Below are positions 9,833 through 20,341 of a stretch of DNA of 64,000 nucleotides, in pieces (position 1 is the stretch's first letter; the number at the start of each line of letters is the position of its first letter). Made by a program: the position numbers and the translations under genes. A model generated the notes under the pieces. It did no database searches, had not been told where the DNA came from, and saw nothing but the letters and a program-made list of their open reading frames with translations. This DNA is from Helianthus annuus. Lineage: Eukaryota; Streptophyta; Magnoliopsida; Asterales; Asteraceae. The stretch spans positions 80,604,079 through 80,668,078 of the forward strand of contig NC_035433.2 in assembly GCF_002127325.2 (NCBI RefSeq), written 5' to 3'.

Positions 9833-10638
9833 CGCTCTTTACCTTGTTTAAAACCGGTTTGTTCAAGTTCTTGGTGTGTTTGGACACTTGGTTTAGCACC
9901 CGTTTTTGGTAGTTTTCTGCATAAAAACGCGTACTAAACCTATCGGGAGTGTTCGGGGTCGGTTTGGGTAACATAAAAATCGTTTTTGTGAAACCTTGAT
10001 TTTTCCGGCTATATCTCCGGTGTGTTTCCGGTGACCAGTTCTTGAAGATAAGGTTGCTTATTTTGGCAAAAATTTTTGAAAGTCAATTGTTTGGTGAAAA
10101 GTTGTTGCAGAACCATCCTTTCTGCCGAAAGTTGGTACATCAACACATCACCTTTTTCACCAACCCGTCGTACTTTGTGTCAGTGTGTCAGAGCTGTCGA
10201 AAGATATCCTTCGACATCGAAAGATATCCTTCGACATCTTTCGATCAAAGGCAGCTCGAAAGATAAGCATCCTTCGAGTAGTCTTTCGAAGTCTAAGGGT
10301 TATCCTTCGTAGTTGGAATCTTTTCGAAAGTTGGTTGTCCGAAAGATAAGGATTCATCTCGAAAGATAAGGATCTTTCATTGTGAATCTTTCGAGATCAG
10401 TATTCGAAAGATATAGATCTTTCGAACTGTGAATCTTTCGTGATAATCAGTCGAAAGATAAGGATCTTTCATTGAGAATCTTTCGAAAGGCTTTGCTCGA
10501 AACTCAACAGTAATCTTTCGATCACTGTTGATCCTTCGAACAAGTCTTGATCTTTCGATCAGATTGTATCCTTCAATTGTTGTCTGTTTGCTGTTAACAG
10601 TTTGTGGTGTGTAGGTTATATATTAATTTTCGATCACA
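9833..10638 (+). repeat. Copia-1 leader with TCGAAAGAT words
   Basis: The leader has no gene. From about 10195 to 10570 it is filled with TCGAAAGATA, ATCTTTCGA and ATCCTTCGA words, direct and inverted, at 10-40 base spacing. The same words fill the LTR and the leaders of Copia-2 and the non-autonomous element. Confidence 0.85.
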
Positions 10639-13600
10639 ATGAGTTGCACAAGTCCTTGGGATTGGAGTACGGATCCACAACCAGATCTGAAACAGATGTC
10701 GATGGCTGAATATATGACGAGAGCCATTCCTAAACAACAACAATCAATAAGTTCATGTCAATGGGCTTTGGTATCCAATCAAAGTCAAAGTCTTCAGAAC
10801 CTTCTGATTAGTGAGAGTGAAGCAGGCAGTAGCAATCGTCCACCAAAGCTGAACCACATGAACGATTTTCCGTCATGGAAAGGCCGCTTTCACACATATG
10901 TTCAAGGACAAAGCACCGACCTTTGGATGTGTTTTGTCAATGCATTCAATGAAAGTCTTGAAAGTAGAGCATCCTCTTCAGAAGGTTACGCCAACATGCT
11001 TGAAAATGACAAGAAGGCTTATGAATTGGAGAAAAAGGCCTATGCCACACTTACTCAAGCACTCAACAAAGACATCTACCATCAGTTTTCGTATTGCAAG
11101 ACCACGAAAGCATTGTGGGATGCCTTAGTTGCTAGAGGAGAAGGCAATGCAGCTGCTCGAAAATCTCGGCATGATTTGTTGAAGAAAGAGTTTGAATCCT
11201 TTCAGTTTTTGGAAAACGAGACTCTGAATGATATGACCACACGTTTCTATCATTTGATTAGTGAAATGTGTGCTTATGGGGTGGCAGCTACTCAACAAGA
11301 CATGGTGAATAGGTTTGCTGACTCCCTACCCCCAAAATGGAGTTCGTTTATTGAGTTGTTGAAGCATACTAAAGCTCTAGATGAAATCAACATCTACGAG
11401 TTCATTCAGAAGCTGGAACATAAAAATGATGAAGAAATTAGGAAAGCAAGGCGTGCTCCAGCTCCTCAGAATACAGAAATGTATTTGCCTGGTTTTGGTC
11501 CTTCAGCTAGTTCTAGTTCTGTTCAGCAACCGAAGCTTCAAACTGCTTTTGTGTCCAATACGAGTTCCTTTCCATTTCCTCAATCAACAGCTGCTCCACC
11601 ACAACCTCAATTCGATCCGAGGTCTTACATTCCTGTTCCAACACAGCCACAACCACAACCTCAACAACAACAACAGCAAGCTCACTATACAAGCAATCCT
11701 CAACCTCAGCCTCAAAGTCATCACACAATCCGAGTCGACAACTCAAATCTTTCACACCTTAGCATTGAAGTTGCTAAGGAACATATGGAAATTATCAACA
11801 CCATGGTCAGTGCTTACTGTGGTTTGGTAGCTGGTCAGCTTGGAAACATCAACATGACCAATGAAGATTATGATCAGATCGACAAGGAAGAAATGGAGTT
11901 GATGGATATTAAATGGGCTTTTGCTAGTGCGGTTAGAAGGGCAAAAGATTTCATGGCACGAACTGGAAGAACTTCGTTGGAAGGAAAGAAAAACACGAAG
12001 TATGGGTTTGATATTAATGCCGTCACGTGCTTTAATTGTGGCGAGAAAGGGCACTTTAAACGTGAGTGCACTCGACCAACGAAACACGGCAATCACAACC
12101 CGTTCAGAAACCAGACTAATGCGAATGCCCAACAAGAAAACCGTGAACGGAGGATGGTGGCAGTGAATAACAATCAGGGACAGCCTGGAGCTACCAATCA
12201 CAATCGGGCTTTGGCTGTTCAAGCTGATGAAGGATGTGACTGGTCAGTGCAGTTTGGTGAAGGTGATCAAGGAAATGGAACTGCATTGTATGCTAAAGTC
12301 ATCGAGCAGGTTCAAAAAGAAGAATCTTCTGGGAGCGATGACAGTTCTGGTTATTCGGGCAGTTCTGATGAAGAAGGCTCTGTTTCTGGGGATAATCACT
12401 CAGAGCCTGATATGAATGAAGAAGGAGATGATGATATACAGGAGCTACTGAATGAAGCTGATGAGCTTCAATGTCAGAAATCAATTCTGATTAGGAAGGC
12501 TGCTGCTACATCAACGGAAATGGAAAAGCTATTCTCTGAAGATGGAGCTTTTTCTTTTCAAACTGCCTTTATGGCAAATGGTTCAGCCTCTACTAGTCAG
12601 GTAACTTCTGAACCTCCTGCTCCTAGTATTTGTAAATCATGTGCAGATATGAAGCTTGAATCAGAAAAGCTTCATAGTCATAATCAGAATTTGGTTATTG
12701 AACTGTCAAAATGCCAAGAGGCAAACATGGCTTTAACCCGGAATGAAAAAGAATTTAAATCTGTAATAGAAACATTAAAGAAAAATGTGTCCGAGGTTAA
12801 CAAAGTAGTTTACCACAAACAAGTAAGTATAAATGAATACATTAATCTTGTGGAAGAAACTAAGAAGCAATTAGCCATTGCCCAATGCAAGCATGATGCG
12901 ATCAAACAGAAATTGGATAGTTATTCTAACTCCCGATTTGTGCTTGATCACATCATAGACGTTCAACAACTGAAAGGTAACGTGAAAGGTGTAGGGTATA
13001 AGGCGTGTCCACCCCCTTTGATGGACAACTATACCAAGATGCCTGATGAAGAGGAAATGCCCCGGTATGAACCCAGTGTGCCTTTGAACTTTGAGGAATT
13101 TTCTACTGGCCTAGGGTTCAAACCGGAGAATTCTGAAAATACATCCACAGAGCAACAGGAAGCTTCAACATCCATGAAACAAAGTCCTCCAATCATCGAG
13201 GACTGTGAGTCATCGGATGATGAATCAGAAGTGGATGTGAGTGAACAGGATAACTCACTTAACAAGATGAAAGGAGTTGTCATTCCCATTGAGAATCACA
13301 TCCTTTGTGATCCTGATACTCCTGAGGCTTCATCTGTTGAGAAGCAAGTGATTGATCCTGTCAAGGTTGATAAGACAAGTGTGTCTACTGTTAAAAGCAG
13401 TAATGTGTTGTACACTTTGGTTGGAGATAATAAAATCTACTCAGATCATGTTTTTCCAATTAAAAATGTAAATAAATCTTTGATTGACAAAGTCTTTGAA
13501 GAAAATACAAACAAATTTTTGGGAAAAACACTTCCGGGAATTGTGGTAACACAATGTGATCCAATTCCTAAGGCTGAGATTAGGAAACAATTTGGTAATC

Positions 13601-14358
13601 AAAAATCTCCAACCACTCGACAACCTACTGCTTCTAAGGGTAAACAACCACAACGAGCTCCAAAGCCAAAGGCTAAAGTTGAAACAAAAGGAGCTCGTTA
13701 CATGAAGAAAGGAAAAGATGTTAAGTTTGTAGCATCAAAAGGTACAGATAAAATTGAGACTTTTGAAAACAAATCAAACACTGATTTTGTACAACAAGTC
13801 AAGATTTTGAAACGAAACAGTGATAACAATTACACCCAACACACAAACGGGTGTGATGAAAAAGCAAGTACCTCAGGTTCTACAAGCTCAACATCTGGTA
13901 GTCGATCAAGTTCTCCTAAGTCTGTTGAAAGGAGAACTTGTTTCAAATGTGGAGAAATTGGGCACATTATCAGAAATTGCCCAAACGCTCCAAAGAAGAA
14001 GTTTGTTGAAAAGGCTCCACCTGAAGCAGTTCACCCTCAACGTCGGTCAGTTTCACCTAAACAAGATAAACGAACTGTAAGAGAACAAGAAACTAAGCAA
14101 CGACGTAAGAACGTAAAAACTGTTGAAAAAGCTTTAAAATCTGAAGTTAAAACAGTTCAAAAGGAACCAAGAGTGTCACAACCTGTAAAACCAGAATCTT
14201 CAAAAACTGGTAGGCACAGACAAACTTGGTTACCTAAGTCGGGCGACAATTCAGGGGGAGCAGTTGTTCTTGAAAACCATCAAGAGATAGAGCTTACGTA
14301 TCGTGATGCCAAGGGACGACCCAAGACCACTAAGGCTTGGGTCCCCATTCTCAACTGA
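10639..14358 (+). CDS. gag: Copia-1 Gag, 1239 residues
   Basis: Structural capsid/nucleocapsid protein of the retrotransposon. It starts at ATG 10639, the first good ATG after the leader, and is open throughout. Residues about 75-270 hold the copia-type gag domain (UBN2-like; KKAYATLTQALNKDIYHQF, LKKEFESF). A Q/P-rich stretch follows (about 310-375). A first zinc knuckle CFNCGEKGHFKREC is at residue 464. An acidic Ser/Glu/Asp stretch (about 560-610) and a coiled-coil-like region (about 680-790) follow. A second zinc knuckle CFKCGEIGHIIRNC is at residue 1101, and the C-terminus is basic. Typical copia Gags are much shorter and carry one knuckle. It ends in TGA. Copia-2 Gag (43656-47504) is a clear homologue in the same order. 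Confidence 0.95.
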   Translation: MSCTSPWDWSTDPQPDLKQMSMAEYMTRAIPKQQQSISSCQWALVSNQSQSLQNLLISESEAGSSNRPPKLNHMNDFPSWKGRFHTYVQGQSTDLWMCFVNAFNESLESRASSSEGYANMLENDKKAYELEKKAYATLTQALNKDIYHQFSYCKTTKALWDALVARGEGNAAARKSRHDLLKKEFESFQFLENETLNDMTTRFYHLISEMCAYGVAATQQDMVNRFADSLPPKWSSFIELLKHTKALDEINIYEFIQKLEHKNDEEIRKARRAPAPQNTEMYLPGFGPSASSSSVQQPKLQTAFVSNTSSFPFPQSTAAPPQPQFDPRSYIPVPTQPQPQPQQQQQQAHYTSNPQPQPQSHHTIRVDNSNLSHLSIEVAKEHMEIINTMVSAYCGLVAGQLGNINMTNEDYDQIDKEEMELMDIKWAFASAVRRAKDFMARTGRTSLEGKKNTKYGFDINAVTCFNCGEKGHFKRECTRPTKHGNHNPFRNQTNANAQQENRERRMVAVNNNQGQPGATNHNRALAVQADEGCDWSVQFGEGDQGNGTALYAKVIEQVQKEESSGSDDSSGYSGSSDEEGSVSGDNHSEPDMNEEGDDDIQELLNEADELQCQKSILIRKAAATSTEMEKLFSEDGAFSFQTAFMANGSASTSQVTSEPPAPSICKSCADMKLESEKLHSHNQNLVIELSKCQEANMALTRNEKEFKSVIETLKKNVSEVNKVVYHKQVSINEYINLVEETKKQLAIAQCKHDAIKQKLDSYSNSRFVLDHIIDVQQLKGNVKGVGYKACPPPLMDNYTKMPDEEEMPRYEPSVPLNFEEFSTGLGFKPENSENTSTEQQEASTSMKQSPPIIEDCESSDDESEVDVSEQDNSLNKMKGVVIPIENHILCDPDTPEASSVEKQVIDPVKVDKTSVSTVKSSNVLYTLVGDNKIYSDHVFPIKNVNKSLIDKVFEENTNKFLGKTLPGIVVTQCDPIPKAEIRKQFGNQKSPTTRQPTASKGKQPQRAPKPKAKVETKGARYMKKGKDVKFVASKGTDKIETFENKSNTDFVQQVKILKRNSDNNYTQHTNGCDEKASTSGSTSSTSGSRSSSPKSVERRTCFKCGEIGHIIRNCPNAPKKKFVEKAPPEAVHPQRRSVSPKQDKRTVREQETKQRRKNVKTVEKALKSEVKTVQKEPRVSQPVKPESSKTGRHRQTWLPKSGDNSGGAVVLENHQEIELTYRDAKGRPKTTKAWVPILN

Positions 14359-14380
14359 TGTGTTTATTTGACATGTGCAG
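14356..14380 (+). other. gag/pol gap closed in both frames, ending in an acceptor-like CAG
   Basis: Gag stops at 14356-14358 (frame 1). The pol frame (frame 2) is blocked by TGA at 14369-14371 and opens right after. A pyrimidine-containing stretch ends in ATGTGCAG at 14373-14380, a splice-acceptor-like motif. There is no ATG at the pol start. Simple frameshifting within the shared open region is therefore not possible. Confidence 0.6.
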
Positions 14381-17300
14381 GATGTTCTAGGAGGAACTAT
14401 TAATAGTCATTGGATTGTTGATAGTGGAGCATCCAGGCACATGACTGGCGACTTACGGCTCCTGTATGACGTGAGAAATATTAGAGGAGGGTATGTTGCT
14501 TTTGCGGGTGATAAAGGAGGGTACATCACTGGAGAAGGAAGTATCTCCAATGGCATCGTGTGCTTTGATAAGATCAATTATGTGAAGCAAATTGATCACA
14601 ATCTTCTCAGTGTGTCGCAAATCTGCGATAAAAAGTTCTCAGTGATTTTTGATGATGCTGGCTGTTATGTGCTGAAGCCTGGTTTCAAAATTCCACAAGA
14701 ATGGGTTCTCTTATCGGCTCCGAGAGTTAATGATCTTTATATTCTCGACATGAGCCAGGCGATTACAACATCTGCACAAGTTACTTGTTTTGTCTCAAAA
14801 GCCACAGAAAAGGAGTCTATATCTTGGCACAGAAGAATGGGACACATTCACTTGAGAAAAATGAACCATTTGGTGAAAAATAATCTTGTGAATGGTGTGC
14901 CTGTAAGAAGTTTTCATCTACAAGATATCTGTGTCTCTTGCCAAAAGGGGAAGCAAACGAAGAAGTCTCACCCTTTGAAGAAAATCAACACTGTCAGCAT
15001 GCCTCTCGAACGTCTTCATATGGACCTTTTTGGACCTATGAAGCACAAGACAACGTTTGGTGATGCTTATTGTTTAGTAGTTACTGATGACTACTCTAGA
15101 TTTTCTTGGGTATCTTTTATGGCACACAAAAGTGAAACTCCTGGCATCCTCAAGGATCTTCTTACAATGTTGGAAAATCTCTATACGTTGAAAGTGAAAA
15201 GGATCCGAAGCGACAATGGAACAGAATTCAAGAATCAAGTTATGGATGAGTTTTGTACTTCTAAAGGCATTCTTCATGAGTACAGTTCTCGTTATACTCC
15301 ACAACAAAATGGTGTCGCTGAGAGGAAGAATCGAACTATTATTGAAACTGCAAGAACAATGTTAGTAGAGTCGGAACTCCCTATTCAATTCTGGGGAGAG
15401 GCTGTATCGGCTGCTTGCTACACGTTGAACAGAGTTCTTACAGTTAAGAGACATGGCAAGACTTGCTTCGAACTCCTTCAGAGAAGGAAACCGGATCTTT
15501 CTTACCTTGAACCGTTTGGTGCTCCTTGTACTATGATTGAGCCGGATGGAAAGTTTGGTGCACGAGCTATCGAGGGTTTCTTCCTTGGATATGTAACTCC
15601 GAATTTTCGTGTTTGGAATCTAGCTACCAAAAAGATTGAGCTATGGAGTGAAGTTAGGGTTCAAAGGTACACGAGTCCTGTTAGGGCTCCGGGTGATCCG
15701 TGGATGTTCGATTATGATGGATTATTTAACTCCTTCAATCTGCCAACCTTTGACGAAGAATCAGCAGCGGCTCGAATGTTGTTGGAAAGTGACAACGCTG
15801 CTGTCTCGCCATTGGTTAGACCTATTGTTGTTGATCCTCAAGCTTCTACGTCAGTCAACAATATGGTTCAAAATGAGGTTTATGAAGATGCTGCTGATTA
15901 TAATGACTCTTCTGAAGATGATGAATATCATGATGCAGCCGAAGGATCTTCAGCTCCAGCTGCTCCTGTTCAAGGTGCCTCTGGGGATACACCTCATACG
16001 CAGAATATAGATACTGCTGAAGGGAATGCATCCACTTCTAACCACATTCCTGGTGTGGAGTTGGTTGTTGATCTTAATCTGAATAATTTGGGTATCAATG
16101 CTCGTGTGCCAGATAATCCTGAAATGCGGATTCACGATACCCATCCCCAGCAGAATATCATAGGAGATGTCCATCGCGGTGTGCAGACGCGTAATCAGCT
16201 GAGAAACAACCGGAATGCTGGTTTGTATTCAGCTATAAGAGAGTCTGGTCAACAAAATGACTGGTCCTTCGCGTGTTATGTGTCACAAGAAGAACCAAAG
16301 TCGTGGAAGGAAGCATTGAAAGACAGTGCTTGGGTTGAAGCCATGCAGGAAGAATTACAGCAATTTCACAAGCTTGGTGTTTGGAAGCTTGTTGAAAAAC
16401 CCGAGAACTACAAGAAGATTGGCACTCGATGGGTCTTCAAGTGCAAGAAAGACGACCGTGGAGTAGTTATTCGGAACAAAGCTCGTTTAGTCGTTCAAGG
16501 TTTTCGTCAGATAGAAGGAATCGACTACAACGAAGTCTATGCACCAGTTGCACGTCTGGAAGCTATTCGGATCTTTCTGGCTTATGCCTCATTCAAAGGA
16601 TTCAAAGTTTACCAGATGGACGTCAAAAGTGCATTTTTACATGGTGTGGTTGAAGAAGAGGTATATGTCGAACAGCCTCCAGGTTTTGAAGATCCTGTTC
16701 ATCCCGATCGGGTTTGGTTGCTCAACAAAGCTCTCTATGGTCTTCATCAAGCGCCACGAGCTTGGTATGCAACCTTATCTACATATCTGTTGGAGAACGG
16801 TTTTCGAAGAGGTCTTATCGATTGTACTCTCTTCATCAAAGAACAAGATGGAGATCTTCTTCTGGTACAGGTATATGTTGATGATATTATTTTTGGTTCT
16901 ACTAATGATGTTTTGTGCAGGAATTTCGAGCGCATCATGCAGGATAAGTTCGAGATGAGTGCTATGGGGGAAATGAATTTCTTTTTGGGCCTACAAGTGC
17001 AACAAACGGAGTCTGGGATATTCATCCATCAGACTAAATATGTTGGAGACATCTTGAGCCGGTTCCAGATGTCCGATGCAACGCCCATTGGTACCCCATT
17101 GCCAACTAATCATGGAATTACTCCTGACTTGAAGGGTGAACCTGTTAGCCCTTCATACTATCGCGCGATGATTGGATCCCTTATGTACCTCACAGCATCA
17201 AGGCCAGATATAATGTACCCAACGTGCCTGCTTGCCAGATATCAAGTTAACCCGAAGGCCTCACATCTTGCAGCTGTCAAAAGGATTTTTCGTTATTTGA

Positions 17301-17821
17301 AGGCTTATCCAGACACCGGTCTGTGGTATCCTAGGGATAATAACTTTGACTTGGTCGCATTCAGTGATTCTGATTTTGGCGGATGTAAAATCGACGGCAA
17401 ATCCACAACGGCTGGATGTCAGTTTTTAGGAAATCGCCTAGTCACCTGGCAGTGCAAGAAGCAGACGTGTGTCGCTACATCAACATGCGAAGCTGAATAC
17501 ATTGCTGCCTCAAGTTGTTGTTCACAACTTCTTTGGATCCAACAACAATTGCGGGACTACGGTTTTGAATTCCTAACTACTCCTATTTACGTTGATAATT
17601 CTGCTGCTTTAGATATCACTAGAAATCCTGTGCAGCATTCAAAGACCAAACACATCGAAATCAAATATCACTTCATACGTGATTGCTTTGAGAAAAGGCT
17701 AATCGATGTTGTTAAGGTCCACACCGATGACCAACGTGCCGACTTATTTACCAAAGCTTTTGACAAATCTAGATTTGACTTCTTATTATTGGTAAATGGC
17801 ATTAAGGTCAAGCAAGAGTAA
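14375..17821 (+). CDS. pol: Copia-1 Pol: protease, integrase, reverse transcriptase, RNase H
   Basis: A complete Ty1/copia polyprotein of about 1148 residues with no stops. Order: aspartic protease ([13 protein letters not shown], catalytic D at residue 16); the pre-integrase HHCC zinc domain (about 150-195, WHRRMGH...CVSCQKGK); integrase core with D in MDLFGP, D in RSDNGTEF and E in NGVAERKNR; a variable acidic linker (about 480-620); copia-type reverse transcriptase (about 645-890, [21 protein letters not shown], and YVDDI at residue 834); RNase H (DSDFGG near 997, [17 protein letters not shown]). PR-IN-RT-RH order defines copia. The coordinate start is only where the frame becomes open: the first codon is GTG and the true start is probably made by splicing or another recoding. 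All catalytic residues seen are intact. Confidence 0.95.
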   Translation: MQDVLGGTINSHWIVDSGASRHMTGDLRLLYDVRNIRGGYVAFAGDKGGYITGEGSISNGIVCFDKINYVKQIDHNLLSVSQICDKKFSVIFDDAGCYVLKPGFKIPQEWVLLSAPRVNDLYILDMSQAITTSAQVTCFVSKATEKESISWHRRMGHIHLRKMNHLVKNNLVNGVPVRSFHLQDICVSCQKGKQTKKSHPLKKINTVSMPLERLHMDLFGPMKHKTTFGDAYCLVVTDDYSRFSWVSFMAHKSETPGILKDLLTMLENLYTLKVKRIRSDNGTEFKNQVMDEFCTSKGILHEYSSRYTPQQNGVAERKNRTIIETARTMLVESELPIQFWGEAVSAACYTLNRVLTVKRHGKTCFELLQRRKPDLSYLEPFGAPCTMIEPDGKFGARAIEGFFLGYVTPNFRVWNLATKKIELWSEVRVQRYTSPVRAPGDPWMFDYDGLFNSFNLPTFDEESAAARMLLESDNAAVSPLVRPIVVDPQASTSVNNMVQNEVYEDAADYNDSSEDDEYHDAAEGSSAPAAPVQGASGDTPHTQNIDTAEGNASTSNHIPGVELVVDLNLNNLGINARVPDNPEMRIHDTHPQQNIIGDVHRGVQTRNQLRNNRNAGLYSAIRESGQQNDWSFACYVSQEEPKSWKEALKDSAWVEAMQEELQQFHKLGVWKLVEKPENYKKIGTRWVFKCKKDDRGVVIRNKARLVVQGFRQIEGIDYNEVYAPVARLEAIRIFLAYASFKGFKVYQMDVKSAFLHGVVEEEVYVEQPPGFEDPVHPDRVWLLNKALYGLHQAPRAWYATLSTYLLENGFRRGLIDCTLFIKEQDGDLLLVQVYVDDIIFGSTNDVLCRNFERIMQDKFEMSAMGEMNFFLGLQVQQTESGIFIHQTKYVGDILSRFQMSDATPIGTPLPTNHGITPDLKGEPVSPSYYRAMIGSLMYLTASRPDIMYPTCLLARYQVNPKASHLAAVKRIFRYLKAYPDTGLWYPRDNNFDLVAFSDSDFGGCKIDGKSTTAGCQFLGNRLVTWQCKKQTCVATSTCEAEYIAASSCCSQLLWIQQQLRDYGFEFLTTPIYVDNSAALDITRNPVQHSKTKHIEIKYHFIRDCFEKRLIDVVKVHTDDQRADLFTKAFDKSRFDFLLLVNGIKVKQE

Positions 17822-18348
17822 ACCAACATCGGAAAATCATTTTTGTAAATATCTTTGTGTGTTTTTAAATTTATCTTAGTTTGTTGATTTTAGGGGGAGT
17901 AAATCCAAAAATCGGAAAATACAAAAACATCGAAAAATTTCAAAAACACAAAAACAGTAGAAAATCAAAAATGAGTTTCCTGGAGAGCAAAAGAGAAAAT
18001 GATAGTACATCAGTGGTCTATCCAAACCTCTTTAAACCTTAAATGCAAAACGATAAGCAGCTCTATATAAGATGTATCGGTAGGCTCACAATCATTTTAA
18101 AGTGTGCAGGGTGATATAAATCTTAATCGACTGAAGATCAGGTGGGAACCATTCATTGGCATATGGTCTTAGTACCGAAATTTCGTTTGATAGATTGCCG
18201 AGGTTCTGAGATATTCGGTCTTTATGCTGCTTATCATCTGGGTATCATGGTTGTATCTTTTACCGAAAAATAACGGGGACGCAAGTCTAGATCTTCCATG
18301 ATACTATACATACGTGTACATATTGCATACTGCATTCGACCTCAATAA

Positions 18349-18556
18349 GTGATAAACAATCACATGTCCAAAACAAATAAGTGATAAAATATCACATTTA
18401 TCCGGGTGTCAAGTTCGTCTCTCTGCTGTACGGAAGTACTGACCTGTTCACGGACTTGCACCTGTGCCCTCATGCATACGAAAATCAAGTTCCTCATCAA
18501 TAAGTGATTATATCACAAAGGACTTGTTTTCAAATCAAAATAAGTGAGTATCTCAC
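18349..18556 (+). other. Four small AATAA-GTGAT hairpins in the 3' region
   Basis: 18349-18363 and 18381-18395 (GTGAT, 5-base loop, ATCAC), 18504-18516 (GTGAT-TAT-ATCAC) and 18544-18556 (GTGAG-TAT-CTCAC). Each is preceded by AATAA or AAATAA. The fourth stem changes both strands (T-A to G-C). Copia-2 has the same four at 48764-48778, 48796-48810, 48919-48931 and 48959-48971. Confidence 0.65.
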
Positions 18557-19478
18557 AATTTTATACGGTCAAACAGATGATAATCGGTATACTCACCGGT
18601 AAGATGAACTCTCGTGCATACCTTGATACGGGAATGTGTCGTGATGTGGATGAACACCGGTTGGTAAGTATAAACCATACATTAACGTATCCTCTAAACA
18701 TGATTACATCTGATAAGTTGAGCTTAAGTGGACAACAATACCGATAATTGTTATAGGATGCTTATCTTAATGTTAACTAACTGAACAACAAGAGTGTTTT
18801 GGCATGACCGTACACTGATATGATTCTCTTACCCTCGAAACTCGCAAAAAGAATGTCTGTATATATTTATTTACTGCTTAACTTTTATTGTTTTTCTTTT
18901 AAACAGTTTCGTCGTTTGGTGCATATCAGCACGACATTAGCGGTGATGTCGTTTGATAACACTCAAAGGATATTAAAATTGTTGTCTTTTAATTTCAAAA
19001 ACACACCTAAAATCTGTGTTTTAATATAAACTTTATAAAAGCCAAAAAGATTTTATTTCTACTTTATTTTCGATCGTACGATGTTGGAGCTCAAGTCTTC
19101 GTTGCCTGAAACCTGAACGAAAACCAAACTGACTAAATCTTCATAAACGGTCGAAATTTGCATGTTTTGAAAGTTAGAATTTAAAATTTGAAAAATTTAT
19201 TAAACTTTCAAACTGTCGGACGGTGCTTGATTGTGACATGGTCATTCGTGTGTCATTTGCTTATACTATGTTCCAAGCAGTTGTTCTCATTACGCGTTTA
19301 GATTTCTTGCATGTGCAGATTCTAAAGGCTAGGAGAACATGGTCGATGACAAGCTTTGGAATGAAGACACGACGAGAAGGCACTTAAAAGATGAAGATGA
19401 TCGAGTTGCCGCTGGCTATCATCAACACCACAAGGATCTCACTTCATAAAGTTAAAGTATTTCACGAGCATAACTCAA

Positions 19479-19717
19479 GGGGGAGCTTATGTTAAGGGGG
19501 AGTTTGTCAACACACTTCCTACATGATACGGGTAGTTTGTTGATACACTCTCTGCTTTCAAGACGTGAAGACTTTGAAGATCCTCCGACCATGAAGACTT
19601 GAAAGGACATCAGAGTTTTGGAAACTCGAAGACCAAAGACTGTCGAAGTTCGAGACAAGTCTACATCTATAGAAGATAAAGACAAGATAAAGACAAAGCT
19701 ACAGCCAAGGGGGAGTT
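19479..19717 (+). other. Multiple polypurine tracts before the 3' LTR
   Basis: AAGGGGGAG occurs at about 19477-19485, 19494-19502 and 19707-19715; the last directly precedes the LTR. The second is followed by TTTGTCAACAC and then, about 30 bases on, TTTGTTGATACAC, both like LTR starts. Repeated tracts are a known Sirevirus trait. Confidence 0.8.
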
Positions 19718-20336
19718 TGTTGGTGCACTTGTGTCTGTACTTTGTCTGTATTCGGTCTGTATGTAAACGATGTCCTAAATCAGTCTGTAAGTTGACCAAG
19801 TCAACTATCCTCCTAGTTTGACTTGGACAACATGATGTTTGTCTGGATCGAAGGATAGCCTCGAAGGATACGCATCATCCTTCGAGGTGCTCGAAAGATA
19901 TGGTTCGACCATTAGACATCGAAGGATGATCCTTCGATGTCCACGCTGATCGTTCGAGCTCCCTGTCATCGATAGATGATCCTTCGGACCATCTATCGAT
20001 CCTTCGACCAAGACCTGCTATGTATGGGTATAAATACCCATGCAGTGTGTTAGTGTTAGGAGAGAGATGCACATTTGGAGAGTTAGTGAAACTCTGCTGG
20101 AAAACACACACACACACACTTTAGAGAGTTTGCAAACAAGATTGTAAACATTGTGCTTGTAACCGTAAACCTTCATACGTATTAATACAGTGGTGTTAAT
20201 CGGTGAACTTTGTGTGTTCTTGTGTTTGTTCTTGCATCATCCCGGTTTGCCCGCTAGCTTGGATTCCGCACTCGCTAGTGGGTTAGTATAACAAGGTTTA
20301 GGTTTGTTCTCGATCCTCCGAGAAAAGGGACCTACA
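19718..20336 (+). mobile_element. Copia-1 3' LTR
   Basis: 619 bp, apparently identical to the 5' LTR; followed by TSD aagtt and the continuation of unit X. Confidence 0.95.
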
Positions 20337-20341
20337 AAGTT

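Larger units (their letters stand above)
17822..19717 (+). other. Copia-1 non-coding 3' region
   Basis: 1.9 kb between pol and the 3' LTR without any frame over about 70 codons. It is well conserved with Copia-2 (48236-50119), including many indel-free stretches, even though it does not code. Sireviruses often carry an env-like ORF here; none is present. It holds the hairpin series at 18349-18556 and the purine tracts at 17893-17899, 19479-19500 and 19709-19715. Confidence 0.8.
9198..20336 (+). mobile_element. Copia-1: complete Sirevirus-like Ty1/copia element, 11.1 kb
   Basis: Order: 5' LTR 9198-9816, primer site 9819-9830, leader, gag 10639-14358, pol 14375-17821, 1.9-kb non-coding 3' region, polypurine tract, 3' LTR 19718-20336. 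The TSD aagtt is at 9193-9197 and 20337-20341, and the empty site is preserved in copy 2 of unit X (aagtt at 30428-30432). Both LTRs are 619 bp and looked identical by eye, so the insertion is recent. The tRNA-iMet primer site, very large gag and multiple GGGGGAG tracts before the 3' LTR fit the Sirevirus lineage. No env-like ORF follows pol. Confidence 0.93.

Noticed and set aside
10195..10570. Regularly recurring TCGAAAGAT words as a CRISPR-like array
   Set aside because: Spacing is irregular, words occur in both directions, there are no constant-length spacers, and the setting is a plant retrotransposon leader.
17822..19717. Env-like ORF after copia pol, as in many Sireviruses
   Set aside because: The longest frames are about 70 codons, with no membrane or coiled-coil pattern; conservation with Copia-2 is not coding-like.
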